DNA of 41,196 bases from Alkalihalobacillus pseudalcaliphilus (GTDB taxonomy: Bacteria; Bacillota; Bacilli; Bacillales; Bacillaceae_D), in the NCBI GenBank assembly GCA_001038565.1, contig LFJO01000005.1, positions 501,953 through 543,148 on the forward strand, given 5' to 3'. Each line of letters starts with the position of its first letter. The first letter of the stretch is position 1. Shown piece after piece: positions 1-7,410 of this stretch. Under the pieces are notes generated by a model. That model saw nothing but the letters and a program-made list of their open reading frames with translations. It was not told where the DNA came from and searched no databases. The position numbers were made by a program, and so were the translations under genes.

Positions 1-206
1 AGTTTATGTGAAGATACGGAGGCCAAACCTTGGAGTAACTGCACAAAAAGACAGTTTATGTGAAGATACGGAGGCCAAACCTCGGAGTATCTGCACAAAA
101 AGACAGTTTATGTGAAGATACGGAGGCCAAACCTCGGAGTATCTGCACAAAGAGGCAGTTTATGTGAAGATACGGAGGCCAAACCTCGGAGTAACTGCAC
201 AAAGGC
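1..206. repeat. Tandem array, about four copies of a 52-bp unit
   Basis: Units begin at 1, 53, 105 and 157, and the array may continue left of the window. Each unit carries an inner inverted repeat GAGG-CCAAA-CCTC. In copies 2 and 3 this is flanked by outer arms AGATAC/GTATCT; in copies 1 and 4 the right outer arm is changed to GTAACT. No open frame runs through it. The period nearly matches two other arrays in the window (19021 and 26864) whose sequences are unrelated. It is not a CRISPR, because there are no unique spacers. Confidence 0.95.
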
Positions 207-568
207 CACTCTTCATGGATAGTGACGACTTCTTAACCTGTGGATACGTTTACAACTAGCCCTCTCCAAATATAGAAGTAGGGTTTCAATCTTTAACTGG
301 TGGCTTTTCATTCATAAACGGTTTTGAGGATGCTCACACTTTGCCGTATCCCCGCCACTTTTTAGGAATGAGCTCGCAAGAGCTTTCCTAAAAAGATTCA
401 GTGCACCACACCACCAGCCACCACTAACCTAAAAAATGTGTAATATTCTATCAGGAGTCAACCTGAACAAACAGGATCACTTTCCTGCTTAGGTCATCTA
501 TCGGAGGATGGATGACCGGCTAACTTCAAGGCACGAACTATCGCCCATAAGTAACTTTCATACAAAAC
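207..568 (+). repeat. Composite intergenic repeat region
   Basis: The spacer between the array and the sigma gene contains no credible gene. At 358-395 there is a strong hairpin (arms CTTTTTAGGAA/TTCCTAAAAAG plus AGCTC/GAGCT around a GCAA loop). This segment and the following GATTCAGTGCACC...CAGCCACCA recur, inverted and diverged, near 34320-34405. From about 452 the sequence matches the family seen at 10705 and, inverted, at 33880: a GGATGGATGACCGGCTAACTT core ending in GTAACTTTCATACAAAA at 551-567. That terminus lies just ahead of the sigma-factor promoter. Confidence 0.75.
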
Positions 569-578
569 CTTAATAAAT

Positions 579-604
579 GGGAACCTTTTCAAGAATAATC
601 CGTC
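579..604 (+). promoter_or_regulatory. Candidate ECF-type promoter of the sigma operon
   Basis: GGGAAC at 579-584 and CGTC at 601-604 are separated by 16 bp, the layout of ECF sigma promoters (GAAC-type -35, CGTC-type -10). It lies 25 bp ahead of the sigma gene start, and ECF operons are commonly autoregulated. This is inference from motif and spacing only; the resulting 5' UTR would be very short, about 17-20 nt. Confidence 0.5.
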
Positions 605-628
605 AAAATCAATAAGGAGGTTAACTAT

Positions 629-1198
629 GTGCTAAATAACGATAAAATCAATCACCTTATGCAAGAAAATAGAAAAGATATCATTATCGAGATGCTTATG
701 GATGAATACGGCGAAAAATTAACACGTGTTGCCTTCAGTTATGTAAGAGACTGGGGATTGGCTGAAGACGCTGTACAAGAGGTATTTGTTAAGTGCTACC
801 ACCACCTTGACCGATTTCGTATGGAAGCCTCGATTCAAACATGGTTATACACGATTACGCGAAATCAGTGCAAAGACGTGTTAAGAAGCAGTACTTTTAA
901 AAGAATGTTAACGAATCTCCCTATTATCAAATCAACGCTCAAAGACAAAACGACTCCAGAACTAACATTATTACAAAATGAAAAAGATCAATATGTGGCT
1001 GAAGTGGTATTTCAACTCCCTTTAAAATATCGAGAAGTCTTACTTTTATTTTATTATGAGGAGGAATCGATTGCAGATATTGCTGAAATCCTAAAAATTA
1101 ATATCAATACTGTAAAAACAAGGTTACATAGAGGAAAAAAAATCCTCAAACAACAATTAGAGGAGGATCTCCATTGGATGAGTTTGGAAGACAATTAA
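629..1198 (+). CDS. ECF-type RNA polymerase sigma factor
   Basis: The 189-residue protein has the two-domain ECF layout. Region 2 is about residues 25-90, with AEDAVQEVF at 45-53 and the DNA-melting TWLYTITRN at 71-79. Region 4 is about 125-175, with LPLKYREV at 130-137 and the recognition-helix segment TVKTRLHRG at 161-169. There is no region 3 and no C-terminal extension. The start is GTG at 629 behind AAGGAGG at 614-620; the ATG two bases upstream runs into a stop after one codon. The next gene overlaps its 3' end by 25 bp, so the two are probably translationally coupled. It should direct RNA polymerase to a small stress regulon, probably cell-envelope related by analogy with Bacillus ECF factors. 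The exact SigM/V/W/X/Y subgroup cannot be assigned by eye. Confidence 0.93.
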   Translation: MLNNDKINHLMQENRKDIIIEMLMDEYGEKLTRVAFSYVRDWGLAEDAVQEVFVKCYHHLDRFRMEASIQTWLYTITRNQCKDVLRSSTFKRMLTNLPIIKSTLKDKTTPELTLLQNEKDQYVAEVVFQLPLKYREVLLLFYYEEESIADIAEILKININTVKTRLHRGKKILKQQLEEDLHWMSLEDN

Positions 1199-1950
1199 AA
1201 AGGTCACTAAGCAAAACTACTTTTAGAAAAGAGAGATTTACAGAACGTCAGAAAAATAAAATAAGACAAAGTATTTCCGAAACAGAAAAATATGATAAGA
1301 AACCAAACCCGCTTATTCCAAGATTATTAACCGCTATTTCCGTTATGATTTTAGGGTTATTGCTCATCCAGCTTACAAGTACAATTGTCGATGATAATCA
1401 GTCCGCCTCTTCCGAGCACAAGCCTACACTAGACGAAATCAATTTAAAGGGTGAAATCGAGAACTTGGAGCAGGAGATAATTCGATTTCAAGATGAGAAT
1501 CACTTATTGTTAGGTTATGTTTATGGACTAGAAGATCCTTGGGAAGAAACGGAGTTATTGTATAGGGAGAAGTTAGATGATACCTATGTTGTTGTTTACT
1601 CAGATTTTGGTATCACTCTAAGTATTAAAAGAAAAGAAGATCCTCGTCCTATTCTTGTTCCATTAGAACAAGAATTTATTGAACCAGCAGGTTTCTCCTG
1701 GACGAATGGGGGTGAACAAGCTCTTGGGGTAGATATGACAGCTGGCCTTATAGAAGAAGAAAGTATTTCAGATATTATTATAAAATCTAATGGAATAGAA
1801 CAAGATGTTTATATGAGAGAAATGAGCAACGGTCAACGTTTCTGGTTCAGTTGGTTTGATAACGATGTTGACCCAAAAGAGGCGGATTATGAATTCTCAA
1901 TAGAAGTAATCAATAATGAAGGGGAAGTTGTTTTTACAGAGTCATATTAG
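1174..1950 (+). CDS. Putative membrane anti-sigma factor
   Basis: A 258-residue protein with a basic cytoplasmic N-terminus (1-46), one membrane segment at about 47-70 (LLTAISVMILGLLLIQL), a short predicted coiled coil at about 91-110 (EIENLEQEIIRFQDEN) and an acidic extracellular domain. The start is TTG at 1174 with AGGAGG at 1161-1166; the nearby ATG at 1178 is in the sigma-gene frame. The anti-sigma call rests on position (overlapping downstream partner of an ECF sigma gene) and topology (cytoplasmic head, single TM, outer sensor). No zinc-binding HxxxCxxC anti-sigma motif is visible, so it would be a non-ZAS type. The outer domain is not recognised. Confidence 0.65.
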   Translation: MDEFGRQLKRSLSKTTFRKERFTERQKNKIRQSISETEKYDKKPNPLIPRLLTAISVMILGLLLIQLTSTIVDDNQSASSEHKPTLDEINLKGEIENLEQEIIRFQDENHLLLGYVYGLEDPWEETELLYREKLDDTYVVVYSDFGITLSIKRKEDPRPILVPLEQEFIEPAGFSWTNGGEQALGVDMTAGLIEEESISDIIIKSNGIEQDVYMREMSNGQRFWFSWFDNDVDPKEADYEFSIEVINNEGEVVFTESY

Positions 1951-2031
1951 ATATGAGACTAATGGGGTGAAAACTTTTCAAGTATGTCTTTCGTCTAAAG
2001 GATATCAACTTTATATGGAGGACAACTTTAT

Positions 2032-2544
2032 ATGAATAAGTGGATGGCTTTTGTTAGTGTAATTTTTATATTGTCTGTTCCTACTAATGTTTTAGCCAAC
2101 TCATCCTGGCAATGGTTAATGGGAAGTCCAAAAGAGATTTTGTTATTAGCAATTTTATTTACATTACTGGTTGAAATCGGTTTTATTTTAATCTTTCTTA
2201 GAAATGAACAAATTAAAGTCATCTCTATAGTTATTCTAGTCGTGTCTGGAGCAAATTTACTCTCTTTTATCGGGCCTTATATATTTAGGACTTTGAGTTT
2301 TATGGATTTTACTAGGAATTGGGCGGAGGCTTGGTCTTATAGTTTCATGTCTGGTCCTTATTATATAATCTTAATGGGTTATTTATTATTGACTATTGTA
2401 ATCGAAGTACCGTTAGTCTATCAATTCTTAAAGCAGCAGACAAAAAATGAAAAAGGGTTATTAGTAATCCTTATTACCATAAATATAATAACCACATTGA
2501 TAGTATCTATTATAGAAAGACTTATATATCAAGGAAGTTGGTGA
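2032..2544 (+). CDS. Small polytopic membrane protein
   Basis: The 170-residue protein starts with a signal-peptide-like segment ending near VLANSSW (residues 20-26), followed by about four hydrophobic helices (38-56, 62-80, 108-128, 142-164). The start is ATG at 2032 with GGAGG at 2017-2021. It lies 81 bp after the putative anti-sigma gene on the same strand with no terminator between, so it may belong to the sigma operon. No family is recognised. A repeat element begins within 15 bp of the stop codon. Confidence 0.7.
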   Translation: MNKWMAFVSVIFILSVPTNVLANSSWQWLMGSPKEILLLAILFTLLVEIGFILIFLRNEQIKVISIVILVVSGANLLSFIGPYIFRTLSFMDFTRNWAEAWSYSFMSGPYYIILMGYLLLTIVIEVPLVYQFLKQQTKNEKGLLVILITINIITTLIVSIIERLIYQGSW

Positions 2545-2554
2545 AGGATCAAGT

Positions 2555-2718
2555 AACCCAGTGGGCGAGTCGTGCGGAGACTCCATGGGTCATTGTGGCA
2601 AAGCTGAGATCCGCTGGCTGCGCCGATTAGCTCAGCATCACCCCACAGGACGAGGAGCATAATTTTCGGTAGCAACGAGTAACGCTCTATGTTCGCACTA
2701 ACTTTCATATAAAAAGGG
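2555..2718 (+). repeat. Dispersed structured repeat (GCGGAGACTCCATGGG type)
   Basis: One of at least three fuller copies in the window (others near 19297 and 34415; a partial copy near 14957). Shared blocks are GCGGAGACTCCCATGGGACG, a CTGAGATCC...GATTAGCTCAG hairpin, and GGAGCATAATTTTCGGTAGC followed by a run ending in CTAACTTTCATATAAAAAGG. It abuts the next gene, and its AAAAGGGG end probably acts as that gene's ribosome binding site. A minus-strand open frame inside it is treated as spurious. Confidence 0.85.
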
Positions 2719-2728
2719 GCATTCAACT

Positions 2729-3079
2729 ATGACGAACTACTATTATTTAGGCTCTGATAAACCTTTATCTATTGGAAATGGCACTTTAGATTTAGTTCAT
2801 GTTGAGCCATTCCATATAAAAGGAATGAAATATCCGATTCAAGTTGAAATTATAAATGGTATCGAAAAAGATTGGGAGCTACAAGCTTTGCACCAATATC
2901 TGATTACGCATTTTCAAAACAATAAAGAAAGTACTGTTGAAGTCGTTCATTTATTAAATTCTAATCGGACTGATTTTCATATAACGGAGCGAAATAATAT
3001 GGAAGTGCAATCATTGATCGATTACCAAGTTTTACGTTTAAAAGAAGGGCACAGACTAGCTATTATCAAGAACAAATAA
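2729..3079 (+). CDS. Hypothetical cytoplasmic protein
   Basis: A 116-residue soluble protein with no signal or membrane segment and no motif I recognise. It alternates short strand-like stretches (LDLVHVEPFHI, YPIQVEIING) with a helix (WELQALHQYLITHF). The ATG at 2729 sits 10 bp after the AAAAAGGGG that closes the upstream repeat. A bidirectional terminator follows at 3099. Composition matches the neighbours. It is called a gene because of the ribosome binding site, length and terminator; the function is unknown. Confidence 0.6.
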   Translation: MTNYYYLGSDKPLSIGNGTLDLVHVEPFHIKGMKYPIQVEIINGIEKDWELQALHQYLITHFQNNKESTVEVVHLLNSNRTDFHITERNNMEVQSLIDYQVLRLKEGHRLAIIKNK

Positions 3080-3098
3080 ATGGTCTTACTAAAAAAGT

Positions 3099-3135
3099 AA
3101 AAGCTAATGCCGATATTCGAGCATTAGCTTTTTAA
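3099..3135. terminator. Bidirectional intrinsic terminator
   Basis: AAAAGCTAATGC and GCATTAGCTTTT form a 12-bp stem around CGATATTCGA, with T/A tracts on both sides. It separates the convergent hypothetical gene (plus) and the HAAS-type gene (minus). Confidence 0.9.
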
Positions 3136-3137
3136 CT

Positions 3138-3770
3138 TTATATAAATTGTCTTTGCTTCTTTTGATAAATAGAACGTACACAATATAAAATAAAATACCA
3201 AATACTTAAAAGAACAAGCGTATAAGCAATTGTACCGAATGAAATTACTTGAGATTGAACAATAGATAATGAAAATAAAAACAAAGGAATACTAGATGTC
3301 GTAAGTATAGCCAAGGAAAAATAACGAAGAGTCTTTAACCGTGCCTCATTTAATCGGTGTTGGAAATGTTTAAAAAACATTACGAAACCGATGACAAACT
3401 GAATGAGAGCCGCCGTGCTAATACCCATGTTAGCACTAGTAAAACCTTGATAAATTGGGAAGGAAAATTTAATGAGTGGTGCTAAAAGAAAGACGAGTGA
3501 AACTTGGAACCAAAAGTGACCGCCTTCAATATGTAAGGTTTCTTTCTGATTATGCTCCTTTGTAATGTTATCCGCTAAGGTTTCGACATTAATAAAATCA
3601 CTAACGGCTTTCTGCTCAGCGTGGGTGATTTGAGAGGTTTCTAGTTCATGTTTGACCTCTAATAAATGATCGCGAACTTCTTCAAGATGCTGTTTTTTTT
3701 CATTTTCAGGAAGCTGACTTAAATGAAGCTTTAACTGATTTAAATAAGATTCAATAGTATTAACGCTCAT
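3138..3770 (-). CDS. HAAS/DUF1700-like membrane protein paired with PadR
   Basis: A 210-residue protein. The first roughly 75 residues form a soluble helical domain (YLNQLKLHLSQLPENEKKQH and DHLLEVKHELE) resembling the HAAS/DUF1700 domains found beside PadR regulators. After it come four membrane helices (about 88-105, 117-135, 148-168, 178-198). ATG at 3770 is preferred because GAGGTG lies 6 nt upstream; GTG/ATG codons at 3779 and 3776 lie in or against that site. It overlaps the padR-type gene by 11 bp. The family pairing suggests a sensor or regulatory partner of a PadR-controlled membrane function, but its role is not established. Confidence 0.7.
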   Translation of the reverse strand: MSVNTIESYLNQLKLHLSQLPENEKKQHLEEVRDHLLEVKHELETSQITHAEQKAVSDFINVETLADNITKEHNQKETLHIEGGHFWFQVSLVFLLAPLIKFSFPIYQGFTSANMGISTAALIQFVIGFVMFFKHFQHRLNEARLKTLRYFSLAILTTSSIPLFLFSLSIVQSQVISFGTIAYTLVLLSIWYFILYCVRSIYQKKQRQFI

Positions 3771-4101
3771 GTACATCACCTCGTATTGATTTGAAAAAAG
3801 AAAAAATGTCTTCTAGTTCTTGAACACCATTCTTTGAAATCTCTGACCCGAGTGGTGTCGCTGCGTAATATTTACGAATACGTCCATCATAGCTTTCCTG
3901 ATACGAATAAACCCACTTTTTTGTTGTCAACCTTTTTAAGATTGGATAAATTGAGCCATCAGCAATTGAAAAAATCTCACTCCTTCTAAGCTCATTCGTC
4001 AACTCATATCCATACATCGGTTTGTTATCAACAAGTGTAAGTACGGCTAAATCAAACATACCCTTCAAAATTTGCTGGTTAAGAAAATGATGATTATCCA
4101 T
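3760..4101 (-). CDS. PadR-family transcriptional regulator
   Basis: A winged-helix repressor of 113 residues from ATG at 4101. Family features are LKGMFDLAVLTLV (helix 1), MYGYELTNELRRS, and SIYPILKRLTTKKWV...GRIRKYYAATPLG (recognition helix and wing). The open frame extends to 4140, but that extension contains an ideal -35/-10 pair (4136-4108), so the ATG at 4101 is preferred. This places the start codon at or within a base or two of the expected transcription start, implying a leaderless or nearly leaderless message. A 16-bp palindrome covers the -35 box and suggests autorepression. The overlapping downstream gene is the HAAS-like partner. Confidence 0.85.
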   Translation of the reverse strand: MDNHHFLNQQILKGMFDLAVLTLVDNKPMYGYELTNELRRSEIFSIADGSIYPILKRLTTKKWVYSYQESYDGRIRKYYAATPLGSEISKNGVQELEDIFSFFKSIRGDVHER

Positions 4102-4107
4102 ATTTAA

Positions 4108-4136
4108 AGTATATGTCAGTGACACATATGTGTCAA
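4108..4136 (-). promoter_or_regulatory. padR promoter with overlapping palindromic operator
   Basis: On the minus strand, TTGACA (4136-4131), a 17-bp spacer and TATACT (4113-4108) form a near-consensus SigA promoter. The perfect palindrome TGACACATATGTGTCA spans 4135-4120 and overlaps the -35. PadR proteins bind dyads of this kind, so this is the likely self-operator. Confidence 0.8.
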
Positions 4137-4177
4137 TCAACTATATATGGTACCGACACCTATATATAATGGAGCCT

Positions 4178-4341
4178 GATTTACTTCGCCACCAACAAAG
4201 AACACAGTAGTGGCGACTATTTAAACAGTTAGCCCTTTATACAACTCCATTACCACTAGGAGTCGCACGCACAAACAGGGAGCAATGACCAGCTAACATC
4301 AAGGCACAACAATCGCCCCCAAGCAACTTTCATACAAAACT
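4178..4341 (+). repeat. Dispersed repeat (CGCCACCAACAAAG...TTTCATACAAAA family)
   Basis: Starts ACTTCGCCACCAACAAAG and continues through AGTAGTGGCGACTATTTAAACAG, CTAGGAGTCGCACGCACAAA and GCTAACATCAAGGCAC to CAACTTTCATACAAAA. Close relatives are at 10705-10880 and, inverted, at 33880-34080. This copy lacks the GGTCATTTATCGCGAGATGG block that the others have. A short TTTAACTGGTGGCTTTT motif follows near 4398 and also occurs near 288 and 19204. Confidence 0.8.
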
Positions 4342-4494
4342 GCCATGATGACTTGCTAAGCAACTCATCACCAACAGGAATGAAAGTAGTTTTTTGCTCT
4401 TTAACTGGTGGCTTTTTGTTCATATGTCTTTGCTTTATGGTATTTGTTAGTTTTTATTACATTTCATTCATCTATTTTGTATGAGAAGTGTATG

Positions 4495-4682
4495 AAGCAA
4501 GAAGCCTGCACCAACCCGAGCGGAGGGAATGGGGAGGCCGACTCCTGCAGGAGGGAAGGGCAGGCTGAGATCCAGCGGCGTAGCCGATTAGCTCAGCGCC
4601 CGCCTGCGGAAAGCGTGCCCCCCATTCCCGGAGCGATCTTCGAAGAAGAGCACATGAGCTTTTAGTAACTTTCATACAAAAA
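4495..4682 (+). repeat. Bacillus-type structured intergenic repeat
   Basis: GC-rich island of the widespread Bacillus type (CCGACTCCTGCAGG...GCCTGCGGAAAGCG). Arms GGGAATGGGG (4525-4534) and CCCCATTCCC (4620-4629) pair perfectly around inner hairpins CTGAG/CTCAG and CGGC-GTA-GCCG. It ends in the same GTAACTTTCATACAAAA terminus as the other families. Open frames across it on both strands are shadows. Confidence 0.8.
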
Positions 4683-4705
4683 AGACTAGCCACACTAGCT
4701 AATCT
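4676..4705 (-). terminator. Intrinsic terminator of the exported hypothetical gene
   Basis: On the minus strand AGATTAGC-TAGTGTG-GCTAGTCT, with one G-U pair, is followed by a T tract just after the stop codon of the 4708-5493 gene. The T tract is part of the repeat terminus CATACAAAAAAG. Confidence 0.75.
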
Positions 4706-4707
4706 CT

Positions 4708-5493
4708 TTAATCATAAATAACTGTCGAAGTCACATTGAAATCTTCAAAGACATCCATTAAATTTGTGAGGACTTGCCAACGCTCTTCCACCCAATCAAC
4801 TTGAAATGTCACTTGTTCAGGATTACGATCCTCAAGCGTAATTTCATATGTAAAAACATACGACTCTTCTACTTCAATCGTTTTACTATTTATTCTCTGA
4901 TAAGAAACGGATGGTGAATTTTCAAAAAAATCATGAAAAATCGTGGCAACTTCCTTTTCGGAACGACCCATATAATCAACTAAGAAATAAGGCAGTGCAT
5001 GATGATCTTGTGTTTCTATTGCTTGAAAAATAACATCAACTGCTTCTGAAGAACTAGAGAAATTATAGAAAGGAGTATGGAAGAGTTGCTCCCCAGGAAA
5101 CAAAGATGAATAAGGATCGTGAATAACCTTCCAGCCATTATTAAACTTATAGAGAGTCATCCATTCACTACGGGAGTGATCTTCATAATGAAGTAGAATA
5201 TGGAAGTCAAATTGATTATCTGATACATTTTCACCGTAAAGAATCTTATACTCGTTAAGACGAGGGTATTCAAAATCAGGTGCAGTCCATCTATAAAACT
5301 GAACCTTATTCATTTCATAATGAACGACATTTGCTGTATAGGTCAAAACATCCTTATTTTTAACACTACTTAAGGTACGATCCAGAGTATCATATGGCTC
5401 TAAAGGATTAGAGAGAGGGAATAAAAGGAACACGCTGATCAATAAAAAGAAGCAACCAGATAAGATAAATAATAGAATCTTTAGTTTCTTCAT
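4708..5493 (-). CDS. Exported or membrane-anchored protein, possibly two NTF2-like modules
   Basis: A 261-residue protein with an uncleaved-looking signal anchor (residues 5-30, LLFILSGCFFLLISVFLLF) and a soluble outer part. The outer part appears to hold two similar modules. Each has a helix followed by strands and ends in a tryptophan-containing strand: about 36-130 ending NNGWKVIHD, and about 150-250 ending EERWQVLTN. This pattern resembles NTF2-like/DUF4878-type folds, which is an inference. There is a cysteine at 15, but the context (LSGCFFL) is within the hydrophobic core, so lipoprotein status is doubtful. No family is recognised and no operon partner is present. Confidence 0.65.
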   Translation of the reverse strand: MKKLKILLFILSGCFFLLISVFLLFPLSNPLEPYDTLDRTLSSVKNKDVLTYTANVVHYEMNKVQFYRWTAPDFEYPRLNEYKILYGENVSDNQFDFHILLHYEDHSRSEWMTLYKFNNGWKVIHDPYSSLFPGEQLFHTPFYNFSSSSEAVDVIFQAIETQDHHALPYFLVDYMGRSEKEVATIFHDFFENSPSVSYQRINSKTIEVEESYVFTYEITLEDRNPEQVTFQVDWVEERWQVLTNLMDVFEDFNVTSTVIYD

Positions 5494-5596
5494 GGTAAGC
5501 CACCTAACTATCAGTAATAGTTACAATTATAGCAATATTTTGAAGGAATAGCTTTACCAATTCGATAAATATAGTAAAATTATGAAAGCGGTGTAT

Positions 5597-5629
5597 CAAA
5601 AAAACTACTTACGTTTTAAAGTAAGTAGC
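5597..5629 (-). terminator. Intrinsic terminator of the PIN-domain gene
   Basis: On the minus strand CTACTTAC-TTTAAAAC-GTAAGTAG is followed by TTTTTTTG, ten bases after the PIN-gene stop. Confidence 0.9.
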
Positions 5630-5638
5630 GATTTCAAG

Positions 5639-6232
5639 TTAGGACAATTGTCTAAACGCTTGATAAAGTTCCAGGAACTCTTCATCCTTCCAGACGAGAT
5701 TATAAAGAGAAGTAGAAATGTGGAGATAGTCGGCTTTTTCTAAATCATACAACCTGTTTGACTGTGGAGGGACAAGGAACAATAATAAGATGAATTCCCT
5801 TGTATTGTTCGTGACTAAGATCGAGTCTGTTTTTAATGCTGATCCAAGAATTCTGGCGTCAGACGCTTGTGGGAACCGAAAATTTTTATCGATCTCAGCG
5901 ATTAAAGGTTGACGAAATCTCGTTGTGACAAGTGCTGCTAGCCGTCGAATTATTTTCTCTTCTTCATAATTAATATTATTCTTAATGACAGGTAATTGTG
6001 GTAAGAAATGTTTGATATTAGCAAGCTCTGGTTCATTATCAAATACTTCACGAAATCCATATGTTTGGTTAATGAGCTCTTCTTTCACTTCTTCTGGTAT
6101 AACTAAACGCACAGAATCGCTCTCTTTTTCTTGTTCAACCATTTGGAAAAATCGCTTAGAGGCACGTTTTAATGTTCTGTTTTTATTAACTTGATAGCGA
6201 ATACAGTTCGTATCGAGCATATACTGTTTCAT
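5639..6232 (-). CDS. PIN-domain protein (VapC-like putative ribonuclease)
   Basis: A 197-residue protein opening MKQYMLDTNCIRY, the typical first strand of a PIN nuclease with its metal-binding Asp. Further acidic positions fit the fold: IPEEVKEEL after strand 2, ASDARILGSAL (third acidic residue) and SILVTNN (fourth position, here Asn rather than Asp). PIN proteins are Mg-dependent ribonucleases and often toxins. ATG at 6232 is chosen because GAGGAGG at 6245-6239 lies 6 nt upstream; a GTG at 6247 would put that site inside the coding region. No antitoxin gene is adjacent, so it is an orphan PIN protein or a non-toxin-antitoxin nuclease. Confidence 0.75.
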   Translation of the reverse strand: MKQYMLDTNCIRYQVNKNRTLKRASKRFFQMVEQEKESDSVRLVIPEEVKEELINQTYGFREVFDNEPELANIKHFLPQLPVIKNNINYEEEKIIRRLAALVTTRFRQPLIAEIDKNFRFPQASDARILGSALKTDSILVTNNTREFILLLFLVPPQSNRLYDLEKADYLHISTSLYNLVWKDEEFLELYQAFRQLS

Positions 6233-6354
6233 AGATAGCCTCCTCACTTTTTCCTATTATAGCAAGTTAATGGTTGTTTGGAAAAGCATCAGCAAGTTAG
6301 TTCGTGGTGGAAGAGGATAAAAAGGTATGGAATAGAAATTGAAAGGAGACCGAC

Positions 6355-6624
6355 ATGGATATTGAACAATTGGTGGCTGTAGCGGTCACGATAGGTTTTA
6401 TTTTCTTTTTTGGAAGTTACATGTTTCAAAGTTTAAAAGAAAAGCAGTGGATGAAGTCTTTCTATTTTTTGATAATTGGAATTGGGTCGGTTGTTACTTC
6501 CTTATCATTTGTTTTATTTGGCTTTGAGGGAATTGCCTATTTGCTCATCGGGTTCGCCATCATAGCAGTGGCAATTATTCTTTTATTTATTCAATATATT
6601 GTCAAGAAAATATACAAAAAGTAA
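6355..6624 (+). CDS. Small three-helix membrane protein
   Basis: 89 residues, with hydrophobic helices at about 5-25, 35-57 and 60-82 and a basic tail (VKKIYKK). ATG at 6355 has AAAGGAG 7 nt upstream. The gene stands alone between divergent and co-oriented neighbours. No family is recognised. Confidence 0.75.
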   Translation: MDIEQLVAVAVTIGFIFFFGSYMFQSLKEKQWMKSFYFLIIGIGSVVTSLSFVLFGFEGIAYLLIGFAIIAVAIILLFIQYIVKKIYKK

Positions 6625-6702
6625 ACATCTAGCGTAGTTAACTCTATACAAAATGCAATTGCGAAGCGGATTCACTGCACACCAACAAAAGGAGCCTATG
6701 CC

Positions 6703-7254
6703 ATGTTCACACTTCAAGTAAACAACGATATAACCATCGAATTAATTCAACAACATCAAAAAGAAGAATTGTATCAACTCATTGACCAAAATCGTGAGCA
6801 CCTAAGAAAATGGCTACTTTGGGTCGATAAAAGACAATCCGCAGAAGATATGGGACCGATTATTAAGCTCTGGCTGTATCGCTATGCGGAGAATAACGGC
6901 TTTGATGCTGGAATACGTTATCAAGGTAGATTAGTAGGTATGATCGCCTTACATGAAATTGACTGGAAAAATCGTTCAACGAGTATCGGTTATTTCTTAT
7001 CTGAAAAAGAGCAAGGAAAAGGGATTATCACTCATGCTGTTGGCACCTTGTTAACGTATGTTTTTGGTGAATTAGCACTAAATCGTGTGGAAATTCAAAC
7101 GGCTGCTAGTAATAAAAGAAGTTGTTCCATTCCGGAAAAAATTGGATTTTCATTAGAAGGAAGAAAACGAGAGGCACAATGGTTATACGACCATTATGAA
7201 GATATTTTAACGTATAGCATGTTGACCACTGATTGGCAGGAGAAATATGAGTGA
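6703..7254 (+). CDS. GNAT acetyltransferase, RimL/YdaF-like
   Basis: A 183-residue GNAT protein of the RimJ/RimL type. It opens with the substrate-side helices (HREHLRKWLLWVDK region), then YQGRLVGMIALHEID (beta 2-3), SIGYFLSEKEQGKGI (beta 4 and the acetyl-CoA pyrophosphate loop QGKGI, about 103-108), LALNRVEIQTAASNKRS (beta 5) and EKIGFSLEGRKR. The family acetylates N-termini of ribosomal proteins or small amines; the substrate here is unknown. ATG at 6703 has AAAGGAG 8 nt upstream. A terminator shared with the convergent rsgA gene follows at 7365. Confidence 0.88.
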   Translation: MFTLQVNNDITIELIQQHQKEELYQLIDQNREHLRKWLLWVDKRQSAEDMGPIIKLWLYRYAENNGFDAGIRYQGRLVGMIALHEIDWKNRSTSIGYFLSEKEQGKGIITHAVGTLLTYVFGELALNRVEIQTAASNKRSCSIPEKIGFSLEGRKREAQWLYDHYEDILTYSMLTTDWQEKYE

Positions 7255-7364
7255 ATCAGCATTAAATTTAGAGGTTTCATTAATTAAATATGAAGACAAA
7301 AGTATATTATAAAGGAAGCGAATGGAATGACGCCGTAATGGTATTTAAAGTCCATTAAAACGAA

Positions 7365-7409
7365 AAAAATCACCAAGTCTCACAACACTTGAGACTTGGT
7401 GATTTTTTG
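7365..7409. terminator. Bidirectional intrinsic terminator
   Basis: AAAATCACCAAGTCTCA and TGAGACTTGGTGATTTT form a 17-bp perfect stem with T tracts on both sides. It serves the GNAT gene (plus) and rsgA (minus), whose stop codon lies 2 bp away. Confidence 0.95.
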
Positions 7410-7410
7410 A

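Noticed and set aside
1-206. Possible CRISPR array
   Set aside because: Units are contiguous with no unique spacers, and no cas genes are present; the same applies to 26864-27277.
2529-2726. 65-residue minus-strand frame
   Set aside because: It lies entirely within the dispersed repeat and includes its hairpin sequences.
4408-4693. Open frames of 85 (plus) and 73 (minus) residues
   Set aside because: Both run through the GC-rich structured repeat at 4495-4682. They show low-complexity Arg/Pro/Ala products, no ribosome binding site and overlap each other.
7290-7358. 22-codon ORF (MKTKVYYKGS...) before the rsgA terminator
   Set aside because: No ribosome binding site and no similarity recognised; it may be a gene relic but cannot be supported.
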